Made by a program: the position numbers and the translations under genes
Shown here: positions 1 through 7,323 of the stretch, piece by piece
Layout of the letters: every line of letters begins with the position of its first letter
Position numbering within the stretch: position 1 is the stretch's first letter
Notes under the pieces: model-generated
Told to the model about the DNA's origin: nothing
Database searches by the model: none
The model's input: the letters and a program-made list of their open reading frames with translations, nothing else
NCBI GenBank assembly: GCA_964478455.1
Contig: CAYZJD010000069.1
Coordinates: forward strand, 1-15,737
Source: CAYZJD01 sp964478455
GTDB lineage: Bacteria > Acidobacteriota > Terriglobia > Bryobacterales > Bryobacteraceae
DNA length: 15,737 nucleotides
Direction: 5' to 3'

Positions 1-83
1 TCGGCCTGGAGGACTTCGGCAAAATCACCTGTCAGGCGAACGCGCCGCGCGAGCTACAGCTCGGCGGCAAGTTCTACTTCTGA
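1..83 (+). CDS. C-terminal end of a probable TonB-dependent / carboxypeptidase-regulatory-like outer-membrane receptor (partial)
   Basis: An open frame enters from the left edge (codons in phase with position 3) and stops at TGA 81-83. Only 26 residues are visible, ending in RELQLGGKFYF. A C-terminal aromatic residue after alternating hydrophobic positions is the signature of the last beta-strand of an outer-membrane barrel, recognised by the BAM machinery. The wording 'DFGKIT...PRELQLGGKFYF' is like the ends of the large acidobacterial TonB-dependent receptors with an N-terminal carboxypeptidase-regulatory domain. The family call rests on this short tail, so it is an inference. The gene is followed closely by an intrinsic terminator, consistent with the end of a transcription unit. 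Confidence 0.55.
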   Translation, partial: GLEDFGKITCQANAPRELQLGGKFYF

Positions 84-136
84 TCCGCAACCATGAGACG
101 GGCGTGGCATCCACGCCGGTCTCCGGATGATATAGA

Positions 137-174
137 TGGGAGCAGTGGCCGGCGAGCCGCTGCTCCCATTTTTT
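137..174 (+). terminator. Rho-independent terminator after the receptor gene
   Basis: The left arm TGGGAGCAG (137-145) pairs perfectly with CTGCTCCCA (160-168). The stem can extend by a few more pairs towards the loop, and it is followed directly by six T (169-174). It lies 53 bp after the receptor stop codon, and it argues against translation of the CAAX protease starting further upstream than 261. Confidence 0.82.
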
Positions 175-260
175 CGAATACGAGAACGCATCGGTGCCGC
201 TCCCTGGATGCGAGGCGGTGGAGGCGATGTAGTTCTTCGGAGCGGCTTGGTTGGACCCGA

Positions 261-1082
261 ATGAAGACACTCAGATCCCTTGCCACGAATCACCCCATTG
301 GCTTTGTGCTCAGTTCAACAATCGTCTGGCTTGTGTTGGTGTTGGTGCTCACAGGAGTTGCTTCGAGCGTACTTGGTAGCCCTTATGATGATGTGGCGGC
401 CGGAGCGGTTGGTCGCCTGGCCGTGACTGCATGCGTTCTGCTGCTGGTATGGCGTCTGGGCTGGCTGGAGGCATCGGGTGTTCGCCGGTTGGGCAGTCGG
501 CAGGTATGGCTGATCGCCTTCGCGGGTTTGATCTACTTTGTCTGTGCAAGCCTTTACTCCTTCTATGGCGAGGTCGCCTTTGACTCTTCAACTCTGGTGC
601 GGTTGCCCGCTGCCCGTACTACAGTCTTGACGCTTTTCGCGGGTGGTCTGAGCGAGGAAATCCTGTTCCGCGGGCTTGTGCTCTATGGGTTGGCCCGTGT
701 TTGGGGGAACACCAAGCTGGGGATGATCGGAAGCGTTGTTCTCACGTCACTGCTCTTCGCTGCCTTGCACATCATGCAGGTCTTCACCCACGGGGTCGCA
801 CTCCCTTCGGCGTTGCTTCTGACTTTGGAAACGGGGATTATTTCGATTTGGTGGGGAGCGTTGGTCCTCCTGGGCGGAAGCATTTGGCCGGCGGTGATGC
901 TTCATGTTGTGGTCAATGCGATGGTAGCGGTCCAGGGCCTCACCGTCTCTATGGTTGAACCGGAAATCCTGGCCTACACACGACTCTTGTGGTTCAGCAC
1001 ACTGCTTGGCATGCTCGGCATCGTGCTGCTGGTGCGTGCGGCTCGTCATCCCATCATGCCCGAGTTGCCCCCAACGCGATGA
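261..1082 (+). CDS. CPBP-family (CAAX/Abi) intramembrane metalloprotease
   Basis: This is a 273-residue multi-pass membrane protein of the CPBP family (PF02517, related to type II CAAX prenyl endopeptidases; glutamate-dependent). All three family motifs are visible: the SEEILFRG box with E132, E133 and R137, the F166xxxH170 motif, and H215VVVN219 near the end. Hydrophobic segments lie around residues 14-38, 46-66, 82-100, 155-172, 183-206, 208-228 and 243-259. ATG 261 is chosen because the open frame upstream (from 93) runs through a terminator hairpin and reads as arginine-rich noise. No strong ribosome site precedes it. Bacterial members act in prenyl-protein processing, bacteriocin self-immunity or regulated proteolysis, and nothing here identifies the substrate. 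Codon third positions are notably richer in T and A (many TTG, GTT, CTT) than in the following genes, suggesting recent acquisition. Confidence 0.85.
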   Translation: MKTLRSLATNHPIGFVLSSTIVWLVLVLVLTGVASSVLGSPYDDVAAGAVGRLAVTACVLLLVWRLGWLEASGVRRLGSRQVWLIAFAGLIYFVCASLYSFYGEVAFDSSTLVRLPAARTTVLTLFAGGLSEEILFRGLVLYGLARVWGNTKLGMIGSVVLTSLLFAALHIMQVFTHGVALPSALLLTLETGIISIWWGALVLLGGSIWPAVMLHVVVNAMVAVQGLTVSMVEPEILAYTRLLWFSTLLGMLGIVLLVRAARHPIMPELPPTR

Positions 1083-1158
1083 TGAAAGAAGGTCCAGGAT
1101 TCGGCTCCTGGCAGGCGGAAGCGCCCGCCCAGCTACGAAGTGTCTCTGGAGTACCGGA

Positions 1159-3858
1159 GTGAATCCGAGCAGCAGTCCGCGGCCCAGGCCGGCAGCCATC
1201 GCGCTGGCGGCAGCGCTTTGCTTGAGTTCGGCGGTTCGGCTTGCCGCGCAGAAAGCGGACGCAGAGTTCGCTCAGGCTGTGGAGCTGTTTCGTCAGGGAA
1301 ATCTCCCGGAGGCGGAAACGGCGCTCCGCTCGCTCGCCAGGAAAAGCCCCGGCGACGCGGCCGTGTGGAACCTGCTCGGCGCCACCCTGGATGCCCGGAA
1401 GAGCTACGACGAAGCGGAAACCTGCCTCAAGAAGGCCCTGCAACTGGCTCCGCGGTCGGCGGCGGTCCTGAACAATCTCGGAAATCATTATCTGGCAGTC
1501 GGCAAGTCCGAACAGGCGTGGACGGCGTTCCGAAAAGTGGTGGCGCTGGATCCGGGGCACGAGAACGCCAACCTGCAACTAGCCCGGCTCAGCGTGGACC
1601 GCAAACAGGGCCGGCAGGCCCTCGACTACCTGGCTAGGTTGAAAGGCTCGGAAGCCAGCGCCGCTGCTGTGCAATTGCTGCGCGCCCGTGCGCTCCACCA
1701 AGCGGGTCGAAAAGAGGAAGCAGACCGGCTTGTGGACGCGCTCGAGAAGGCCGCGGACGGAGCGGCCGCCTGGTTCTCCATCGGGATGGCGCGGGTCGAA
1801 ATGGGAGAGTTCGCTGCCGCCGAGTCGGCCTTCTCACGCGCCCTTGAGGCCGAACCGGGCAATCTCGATATCCTTCAGAACCTCGGCATCGCCGCCCTGC
1901 GCGCCGGGCGCCCGCAGAGGACGCAACAGGTCTTTGAGGCGGTGCTGCGCGCGCAGCCCGACAACGTCGAGGCTCTCTTTCAGTTGGGCCGTGCCGTTGC
2001 CCAGCAGGGCCGGCACGACGAAGCCATCTTGGTGCTTGCCCGGGCGCGCAACCTGGCCCCTCACCGGGCCGACATCCTCTACACGCTGGCAACCACTTCC
2101 GCGCAAGCGGGCTTCTTCGGAGACGCCGCACTTGCGTTCGACGACTACCTGAAGCTCAGGCCGGACGACGAAGTGGCGCGCCGGGACCGTGGCTTCGCGT
2201 ATGCCTGCGCCGGCAACAAGGCCGAGGCGCTTCGCGACCTCGAATGGTACGTCAAGCGGCACCCCGAGGATGCCGATGGACATTTCCAGTTGGGTTTCGG
2301 GCTCACCGTGAGTGATCAGGACCGGGCCTTTCAAGAACTCAGCGAAGCCCTCCGGCTGAAGCCTGGCCACGCGGAAGCGCACCTGGTGCGGGGCGCGCTG
2401 TACCAGCACGTCGGCAAACCCGCCGATGCGCTTCCGGATCTCGAGTACGCCGTCTCGCGTCGCCCCGACCACATCCAGGCCATCGCCCTGCTCGGCCGCG
2501 TCTACATGGAACTGGGCCGCCTGGAGGACGCCATCCGTGTCCTCCGGCACGGTTACGAAAAAGCGCCGGAGGATCCGCGCATTCTGATGAACCTGGGCCG
2601 CGCGCTTTACGACAACGGGCAGGAAGAGGAGGGCGCGAGGCTACTCGAAGTCTTCAGCAAAGTGGGACCGGACCGCTCCATTGAACGTTCCATTCCCGGC
2701 ACACTCAGCCTGCTCGGCCTACCTCCCGCCGAGATGAAGGCGCGTTACGAGGCGAACCTGCGCAACTCGCTGAAGAGCCGCAGGAGCGATTTCCAGCTTC
2801 GTGCGAAGCTCGCCCGGCTTCTGCTTGCCGACAAGCGCACAGAGGAGGCGTTGGGACACTACCGGGAGATCCTGGCCGGAACGGCCGACGCGCGTGTGCT
2901 AGTGGAGTGCGGGCGCGCGCTGATTCAAGAGCGGCAGTACGTGCTCGCCAAGGAGTTCATCGAGCGGTCGCTCGAGGCGGAGCCGGCGCCGGGCGCGCGT
3001 CTGGACTACGTGGTCACCTTGCTCGGCTTGCAGGACACGGCCGCGGCGCTGCGGGCGCTCGACGGTTTTCCGGAACAGGAGCGCCAGGGAGACTACTATC
3101 TGCTGCGCGCGCAGGTGTTCGACGCTATGGGCAACACGCCCAAGGCGATCGAGAACTTCAACCTTGGTTTCCGCAAGGCGCCCACCCGCGCGGATCTCTA
3201 CGAGAAGGCCACCTACTTTCTGCTGAAGCACCGCATGGACGCCGAGGCGCTGAGCCTTCTCGAGCAGGCCACCCTGGTCTTGCCCGACGATCCTCAACTG
3301 CTGTTCCTCAAGGCCGTGGCGCTGGGAATACAGAATCGCAGCCAGGAAGCTCTGGAACTGCTCGGCCGCATTACCGCCCGCTGGCCGGAATGGAGCCGCC
3401 CTTACCTGGTGCGCGGAATCATGGAGGAAAACCGCGCTCGCAGCGACGAGGCGCTTAAGCACATCCAGACGGCCATCGCCATGGGGGAACGTACTCCGGA
3501 AGCCTACTACTACCTGGCTCAGGCGCGCTCCCATGTTCAGCCGGATGACCCTGGTCCGGCGTTCGAGGCGGCCCGGAAGGCCGTGGAACTGGATCCGTCC
3601 GATCCATGGGCCCAGGCTCTGGCGGGTAGGCTTGCCTCGGAAATGGGCGACCACGAGGCCTCGGTGCGCTATCTGAAGGAGGCGATTCGCCTCAAGCGCG
3701 ATTTCGTCAAGGCGCACTTCTGGCTTGCCGGAACCTACCGGGCGATGGGCAGAGACGAAGAAGCCAACGCCCAATTCGCGGAAGTGGAAGCCATCCACGC
3801 CCGCAACCCCCGCGCGGAGGAAGAGGAGGCCCCCGGCCCCCGCGACCGCCTCTTCTAA
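1159..3858 (+). CDS. Large secreted tetratricopeptide-repeat protein
   Basis: This 899-residue protein is built almost entirely of TPR helices. The 34-residue pattern recurs from about residue 33 to 880, for example at AAVWNLLGATLDARKSYDEA and AVLNNLGNHYLAVGKSEQA, with the usual W/L-G-A-P spacing. TPR solenoids are scaffolds for protein-protein contacts, and no catalytic domain is visible. GTG 1159 is chosen because GGAG (1148-1151) sits 7 nt upstream and the resulting N-terminus is a good Sec signal peptide: a basic proline-rich start, a hydrophobic core AAIALAAALCLSSAV, then LAAQ before the mature part. A longer frame from 955 would overlap the CAAX protease and has an implausible Cys-rich N-terminus. 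The C-terminus is acidic and proline-rich. Such long secreted TPR proteins are common in Acidobacteriota and the partner is unknown. The stop codon overlaps the inverted repeat that follows. Confidence 0.85.
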   Translation: MNPSSSPRPRPAAIALAAALCLSSAVRLAAQKADAEFAQAVELFRQGNLPEAETALRSLARKSPGDAAVWNLLGATLDARKSYDEAETCLKKALQLAPRSAAVLNNLGNHYLAVGKSEQAWTAFRKVVALDPGHENANLQLARLSVDRKQGRQALDYLARLKGSEASAAAVQLLRARALHQAGRKEEADRLVDALEKAADGAAAWFSIGMARVEMGEFAAAESAFSRALEAEPGNLDILQNLGIAALRAGRPQRTQQVFEAVLRAQPDNVEALFQLGRAVAQQGRHDEAILVLARARNLAPHRADILYTLATTSAQAGFFGDAALAFDDYLKLRPDDEVARRDRGFAYACAGNKAEALRDLEWYVKRHPEDADGHFQLGFGLTVSDQDRAFQELSEALRLKPGHAEAHLVRGALYQHVGKPADALPDLEYAVSRRPDHIQAIALLGRVYMELGRLEDAIRVLRHGYEKAPEDPRILMNLGRALYDNGQEEEGARLLEVFSKVGPDRSIERSIPGTLSLLGLPPAEMKARYEANLRNSLKSRRSDFQLRAKLARLLLADKRTEEALGHYREILAGTADARVLVECGRALIQERQYVLAKEFIERSLEAEPAPGARLDYVVTLLGLQDTAAALRALDGFPEQERQGDYYLLRAQVFDAMGNTPKAIENFNLGFRKAPTRADLYEKATYFLLKHRMDAEALSLLEQATLVLPDDPQLLFLKAVALGIQNRSQEALELLGRITARWPEWSRPYLVRGIMEENRARSDEALKHIQTAIAMGERTPEAYYYLAQARSHVQPDDPGPAFEAARKAVELDPSDPWAQALAGRLASEMGDHEASVRYLKEAIRLKRDFVKAHFWLAGTYRAMGRDEEANAQFAEVEAIHARNPRAEEEEAPGPRDRLF

Positions 3859-3934
3859 AAAGGGGTCAGCCTGATCTGCGCCATTTTTCTTTCGCGCTCC
3901 TGAAAAATGGAGCAGATCAGGCTGACCCCTTTTT
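3857..3934. repeat. Long near-perfect inverted repeat (REP/MITE-like; potential bidirectional terminator)
   Basis: A 33-nt arm at 3857-3889 is repeated in inverted form at 3902-3934 with one mismatch (32 of 33), around a 12-nt loop. The outer ends are AAAAAGGGGTCAGCC and GGCTGACCCCTTTTT, so each strand shows a GC-rich stem followed by five T. The first two A are part of the TAA stop codon of the TPR gene. The 'AAAAAGGGGTCAG' end resembles palindromes scattered through many bacterial genomes near REP-associated Y1 (IS200-like) transposase genes. That relation is from memory, and no transposase gene is present in the window. It would form a very stable hairpin at the 3' end of the TPR transcript and block read-through in either direction. 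Confidence 0.85.
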
Positions 3935-3962
3935 GGTATTCTCATCGGTGACGGAGGCAGGC

Positions 3963-4541
3963 ATGGTGGTGGCATCGCAACTGCGCGCCGGAATGGCGAT
4001 TCGCCTGGAGGGCCAAATCTACAAGGTCCTCATCGCCGACTATCACCCAGGTCAGGGCAAGATGGGTGGCACCACCCACGCCCGGCTGAAGAACCTCGCC
4101 ACCGGCACGCTATGGGAGCACGGCTTCCGCTCGGACCTCAAAATGGACGATCTGCCGGTGGAGAAAGTCTCGATGGAGTACCTCTACTCGGATGCCGACA
4201 GTTGCTGCTTCATGAATCCCGAGACCTACGAGCAGGTGGCGGTGCCGCTGGCGGTGATCGGGGAGCAGGCGAAGTTTCTCCAGCCGGAGATGCATGTGCC
4301 GGTGGAGTTCGTCGAGGGGCAGCCGGTGAGCGTGCTGTTCCCCGACATCATCGAGGTGAAGATCGCCGACACGGCCCCGCCGGTCCATGCCCAGCAGGAC
4401 AGCACCTGGAAGGTGGCCAGGCTCGACAATGGGGTCGAGATCATGGTGCCGCAGTTCATCAAGACCGGCGACGCCATCCGGCTGGATGTGGCGAACTTGA
4501 AGTACATCGATCGCGCCAAGGGAGAGAAGGAGAAGAAATAG
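3963..4541 (+). CDS. efp: Translation elongation factor P with divergent loop tip
   Basis: This 192-residue protein has the three-barrel EF-P layout: an N-terminal KOW-like domain (about 1-63), a central OB domain with YLYSDADSCCFMNPETYEQ (about 65-127) and a C-terminal OB domain with VEIMVPQFIKTGDAIRLDV. EF-P enters between the P and E sites of ribosomes stalled on polyproline and helps peptide-bond formation. ATG 3963 is supported by GGAGG (3953-3957) 5 nt upstream; a TTG at 3933 would start inside the inverted repeat. In E. coli the loop reads PGKGQAFAR with modified K34. Here it is PGQGKMGGTTHAR: the canonical lysine position is Gln31, Lys33 lies two residues later, and the loop is two residues longer. 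This may be a lineage-specific type. It is followed by a DUF3467 gene after 27 nt. Confidence 0.93.
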   Translation: MVVASQLRAGMAIRLEGQIYKVLIADYHPGQGKMGGTTHARLKNLATGTLWEHGFRSDLKMDDLPVEKVSMEYLYSDADSCCFMNPETYEQVAVPLAVIGEQAKFLQPEMHVPVEFVEGQPVSVLFPDIIEVKIADTAPPVHAQQDSTWKVARLDNGVEIMVPQFIKTGDAIRLDVANLKYIDRAKGEKEKK

Positions 4542-4568
4542 GCCGCCGGGCGGCCGGGAGGAGATCCC

Positions 4569-4868
4569 ATGTCGGCCACGCAACCGCCGCAACCGCGGAT
4601 CCAGATTACGAACGTGCCCGAGTACCGGGAGAACTACGCCAACAGCGTCCAGGTCCGCGCCAACCTGATGGATTTTCTGCTTGTCTTCGGCACCGTCAAC
4701 CAGACCGCGCCCGATAGCGTCACCATCCGTAATTTCCAAGGCGTCTATGTCAGCCCGCAGCAGGCCAAGGCGCTGTCAAACGCCCTGCTCCAGAACATCC
4801 AGCAGTACGAGAGCACATTCGGCGAGATCCGGCTGGAGCCACAGGCGCTGGGCTCCGTGATTCAATAA
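4569..4868 (+). CDS. DUF3467 family protein
   Basis: This small 99-residue cytosolic-type protein has no signal peptide or membrane segment. Residues about 20-90 match my memory of DUF3467 (PF11950): N/VRANLMDFLLVFG near the start of the domain, then VYVSPQQAKALSNALLQNIQQYESTFG, where members typically have 'hhSPqhAKrLl.aL..nI..YE..fG'. The function of the family is unknown. ATG 4569 is preceded by a strong ribosome site, GGGAGGAG (4556-4563), 5 nt upstream. The gene lies 27 nt after efp in the same direction with no T-run between them, so the two are probably co-transcribed. A GC-rich self-complementary stretch (4541-4555) sits between the efp stop and this ribosome site and could modulate initiation. 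Confidence 0.8.
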   Translation: MSATQPPQPRIQITNVPEYRENYANSVQVRANLMDFLLVFGTVNQTAPDSVTIRNFQGVYVSPQQAKALSNALLQNIQQYESTFGEIRLEPQALGSVIQ

Positions 4869-4912
4869 CTTGGGCTGTTACTCACGAAGCGGGCGCAACA
4901 GTCCTGCTGTGC

Positions 4913-5317
4913 TCATCGTTGCGCCGAGGGCATCCAGGCTGGTGCAATCCCCGGCTCAGGCGCAGCGCCGGGCGCCGGCGGCGTAGCCACGTACAGGCCG
5001 TAGTTGCGCACCGCAATGGCCGTGCTGAACCCGGCATAGGACGCGTTGACCCAGTTCCAGTGGCTGCTCGGATGCAGCTCCTGGGCGGCGAACAGCGCTC
5101 CAAGGATCCCGAGCTTGAACGCCGCGCCGCGCCCGAGATCAAACCGGCCATCAGGACCGCGCAGCAACGGGTTGGCCTCGCGCTTGCCAACGGAGCTGTG
5201 AAGGTCGAGGACCTGAGCGGCGACGGCGGCGGCGAAGGTGAGGCGGCGCTTGGTTTTCTGGGACATGCCCAAGCAGGGCAGGGACACGATGAGCAGGATT
5301 AGTAGCATGCGGCGCAT
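4913..5317 (-). CDS. Small exported or membrane protein of unknown function
   Basis: This 134-residue protein begins with a basic start and a hydrophobic segment (MLLILLIVSLPCLGMSQ), a signal peptide or anchor. It then has three moderately hydrophobic helices around residues 28-40, 67-81 and 91-109 and a proline/alanine-rich tail. The stretch DLHSSVGKREANPLL, followed by G-R-F-D, resembles a pattern seen in small polytopic proteins such as DUF5658, where a D..S...E.NP motif joins two helices; this is only a suggestion. ATG 5317 is the first possible start because an in-frame TAG lies two codons upstream. A purine-rich GGAGGAG (5332-5338 on this strand) is 14 nt upstream, a long spacing. It is convergent with the DUF3467 gene (44 bp between stops) and divergent from the metallophosphoesterase. 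Confidence 0.65.
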   Translation of the reverse strand: MRRMLLILLIVSLPCLGMSQKTKRRLTFAAAVAAQVLDLHSSVGKREANPLLRGPDGRFDLGRGAAFKLGILGALFAAQELHPSSHWNWVNASYAGFSTAIAVRNYGLYVATPPAPGAAPEPGIAPAWMPSAQR

Positions 5318-5631
5318 TTTCTAAGTGAATTCTCCTCCAGCTCCAGTGTGGGGGAACAACGGAGCCGGATCAAGGGTTCCTGCTCATGGAAGACCGGGGT
5401 TTTGTACTAAGACAGATAGGACGAATGAAAGGGAGACATAAGATGCTCCCACCAGCCTTAGAACTTTGGTCCTAAGTAGGATCGCTTAGATGCGGCGGAG
5501 GAACCGACTTAGGGCTCCTCCGCCCGAACCGTTGGCCCAGTTCTCCGGTTGCACCGCCGCACTCGCCTTTGGGACTTCGGTCCCACAACCGGCTGAACGC
5601 GCCCGCGCGGCTCAGGTAAGATGAAGAGCCG
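5318..5631. other. Divergent intergenic region with several short hairpins
   Basis: These 314 bp separate two divergent genes and must hold both promoters. No protein-coding frame is convincing. Visible structure: GGGAG (5431-5435) with CTCCC (5446-5450); CTTAGAAC (5457-5464) with GTCCTAAG (5469-5476), one mismatch; GGCGGAGGA (5494-5502) with TCCTCCGCC (5516-5524); and GGGAC-TTCG-GTCCC (5571-5584), a stem with a stable UUCG-type tetraloop. None is followed by a T-run. TAAGAT (5617-5622) just before the metallophosphoesterase start could be a -10 element. I do not recognise a known riboswitch or small RNA. Confidence 0.45.
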
Positions 5632-6240
5632 ATGAAGATCCTCGTCTTCTCCGATGTCCACAACGACCTGCGGGCCCTCGCCCGGCTGATGGACGTCGAG
5701 GCAGACTACTACTTCGCCGCCGGCGATCTGGTGAGCTGGGCCCGTGGCCTGGACCACTGCGGCGAAGTGTTGCGGCGCCACCGGGACCGGGTGTACGTGC
5801 TGCCTGGAAACCATGAATCGGCCGGCCAGATCGCGACGCTGTGCCGGAAATTCGGCTTCCGGGATTTTCACGAGCGGAGTTTTGAAGCCGGCGGCTATCA
5901 TATCGCCGGTCTCGGCTACTCGAGTCCGACGCCGTTCAACACCCCCGGTGAGTACAGTGAGCCGGAGCTGGCCGCGCGGCTGGAGAAGTTCGCCGCGCTG
6001 AAACCCCTGGTTCTGATCTGCCACGCGCCGCCGCACGGCACGGCGCTCGACCGGGTCCGCGACGGCGTGCACGCTGGCAGCCGGGCTGTGCGCGAGTTCA
6101 TCGAAAAGCACCAGCCCGAGTTCTTCTTTTGCGGGCACATCCACGAGGCGGCCGGGGTGTCGGTCCGCCTCGGCAGGACGCGGGCCGTCAACGCCGGTCC
6201 CCAAGGGTACTTACTCGATTTTGCTACACTGGGGCTATGA
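5632..6240 (+). CDS. Calcineurin-like metallophosphoesterase
   Basis: This 202-residue soluble protein has the full metallophosphoesterase signature: D8xH10 in FSDVHND, G31-D32 in FAAGDL, G59-N60-H61-E62, H131 in LICHAPPHG, and G168-H169-I-H171 near the end. These residues bind two metal ions in the active site. The family hydrolyses phosphomonoesters or diesters, and the small single-domain form is close to YfcE/MJ0936-type phosphodiesterases; the physiological substrate cannot be told from sequence. ATG 5632 has a weak purine-rich site (GAAGAG) upstream. The stop codon TGA overlaps the start codon of prfB (ATGA at 6237-6240), so the two are translationally coupled, although no direct role in translation termination is known to me. 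Confidence 0.9.
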   Translation: MKILVFSDVHNDLRALARLMDVEADYYFAAGDLVSWARGLDHCGEVLRRHRDRVYVLPGNHESAGQIATLCRKFGFRDFHERSFEAGGYHIAGLGYSSPTPFNTPGEYSEPELAARLEKFAALKPLVLICHAPPHGTALDRVRDGVHAGSRAVREFIEKHQPEFFFCGHIHEAAGVSVRLGRTRAVNAGPQGYLLDFATLGL

Positions 6241-7318
6241 CCATCGAGGAACTCGAGCGCGAGTACCTTCCGCTCCGCCAGCAGGCAGAAGCTGTGCGGA
6301 GCTATCTTTGACTCCCCCCGCAAGAAATCCGAACTCGTCCAGATTGAGGAGCTGATCGCGGCGCCGGACTTCTGGAGCCAGCCGGAAAAGAGCCAGAAGT
6401 TGATGCAGGATCGCAAGCGTCTGGAGGAGGCGATCGCCAGGGACTCGCAGATCGGCGCGATGACCTCCGATCTAGAGACGCTCTTCGAGTTGTCGCGCGA
6501 AGGGGAGGCGGTGGAACGCGACATCGAAGAGGAAATGCGCAGGCTCCGCGAGCGGCTGGCGCAGCTCGAAACGGAGATGCTCCTCTATGCGGACAACGAC
6601 TCCCGCAGCGCCATCGTGACGATCCATCCCGGCGCGGGCGGGCTCGAGAGCCAGGACTGGGCCGAGATGCTGCTGCGCATGTACCTGCGCTGGGCCGAGC
6701 GCACGCGATTCGAGGCGGTGGTGACGGACCGCCTCGAGGGCGATGGCGCCGGAATCAAGTCGGTGACCTTCGAGGTCAACGGGGAGAATGCCTACGGGCT
6801 GCTGCAATCGGAGATCGGCGTGCACCGGCTGGTGCGGATCTCGCCCTTTGACGCCAACGCGCGGCGTCATACCTCCTTCGCATCGGTGTTCGTCTACCCG
6901 ATGATCGACGAGGAGATTAGGATCGAGGTCCGGCCCGAGGAGCTGCGCGTGGACACCTTCCGCGCCAGCGGCGCGGGCGGGCAGCACGTCAACCGCACGG
7001 ATTCGGCGATCCGGATGACGCACCTGCCNNNNNNNNNNGAAGCAGTTGCGGGCGCGCCTCTACGAGCACGAACTGGCCAAGCGGCGGGAGGAAGAGCGGA
7101 AGCTCGAAGCCTCGAAGGCGGACATCAACTTCGGCAGCCAGATCCGGAGCTATGTTCTCGCGCCGTACCGGCTGGTCAAGGACCACCGTACCAAGCTGGC
7201 GATCGGCGACGTGGACCGCGTGCTCGACGGCGATCTCGACGACCTGATCAAGGCCTGGCTCGTTTTCCGCAAGACCGGCAGGACGGCGGGTGACGGCAAG
7301 GACGAATTGCCGGAGTAG
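6237..7318 (+). CDS. prfB: Peptide chain release factor 2, expressed by programmed +1 frameshift; interrupted by an assembly gap
   Basis: RF2 recognises UGA and UAA and triggers peptide release. The first 24 codons (MTIEELERE...AVRSYL) end at an in-frame TGA (6309-6311). Reading resumes in the +1 frame at GAC 6310, giving ...VRSYL-DSPRKKSEL, aligned with E. coli LRGYLDYD. Downstream are the anticodon-like tripeptide S202-P203-F204 and catalytic G247-G248-Q249 in GAGGQHVNRT, almost at the E. coli positions. The sequence then meets ten N (7029-7038). After the gap it continues in a different frame as KQLRARLYEHELAKRREEE... to TAG 7316-7318. Compared with E. coli RF2, about 21 residues (the TGIVxQCQNxRSQHKN region) are missing, so the true gap is near 60 nt. 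The disruption is an assembly artefact, not a pseudogene. The start overlaps the upstream stop (ATGA). Confidence 0.93.
6298..6312 (+). promoter_or_regulatory. prfB programmed +1 frameshift site
   Basis: The slippery codon and stop CTT TGA C (6306-6312) are identical to the classical RF2 autoregulatory site. An internal Shine-Dalgarno-like GGAG (6298-6301) lies upstream, one nucleotide farther from CTT than in E. coli (AGGGGG TAT CTT) and shorter. When RF2 is scarce, the slow UGA lets the ribosome slip one base forward and make full-length RF2. Confidence 0.92.
7029..7038. other. Scaffold gap of ten N inside prfB
   Basis: Ten consecutive N. The flanking RF2 frames do not match across ten bases, and about 21 conserved residues are absent, so the run is a placeholder of arbitrary length for roughly 60 nt. 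Confidence 0.97.
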
Positions 7319-7323
7319 ACTCG

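Noticed and set aside
93..260. N-terminal extension of the CAAX protease to the first start codon at 93.
   Set aside because: The region contains an intrinsic terminator, and the translation is basic low-complexity sequence not found in the family.
1094..1129. Two small hairpins between the CAAX and TPR genes considered as a terminator.
   Set aside because: The stems are only 5-6 bp and no T-run follows.
955..1158. Upstream start for the TPR protein at 955.
   Set aside because: It would overlap the CAAX protease by 128 bp and give a Cys-rich N-terminus. GTG 1159 has a ribosome site and a proper signal peptide.
1834..2550. Long antisense frame inside the TPR gene, and a similar one at 2899-3975.
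   Set aside because: No start signal or domain. Such frames are common opposite GC-rich TPR genes.
7046..7318. Separate small gene starting after the N run.
   Set aside because: The protein is clearly the C-terminal part of RF2; the break is an assembly gap.
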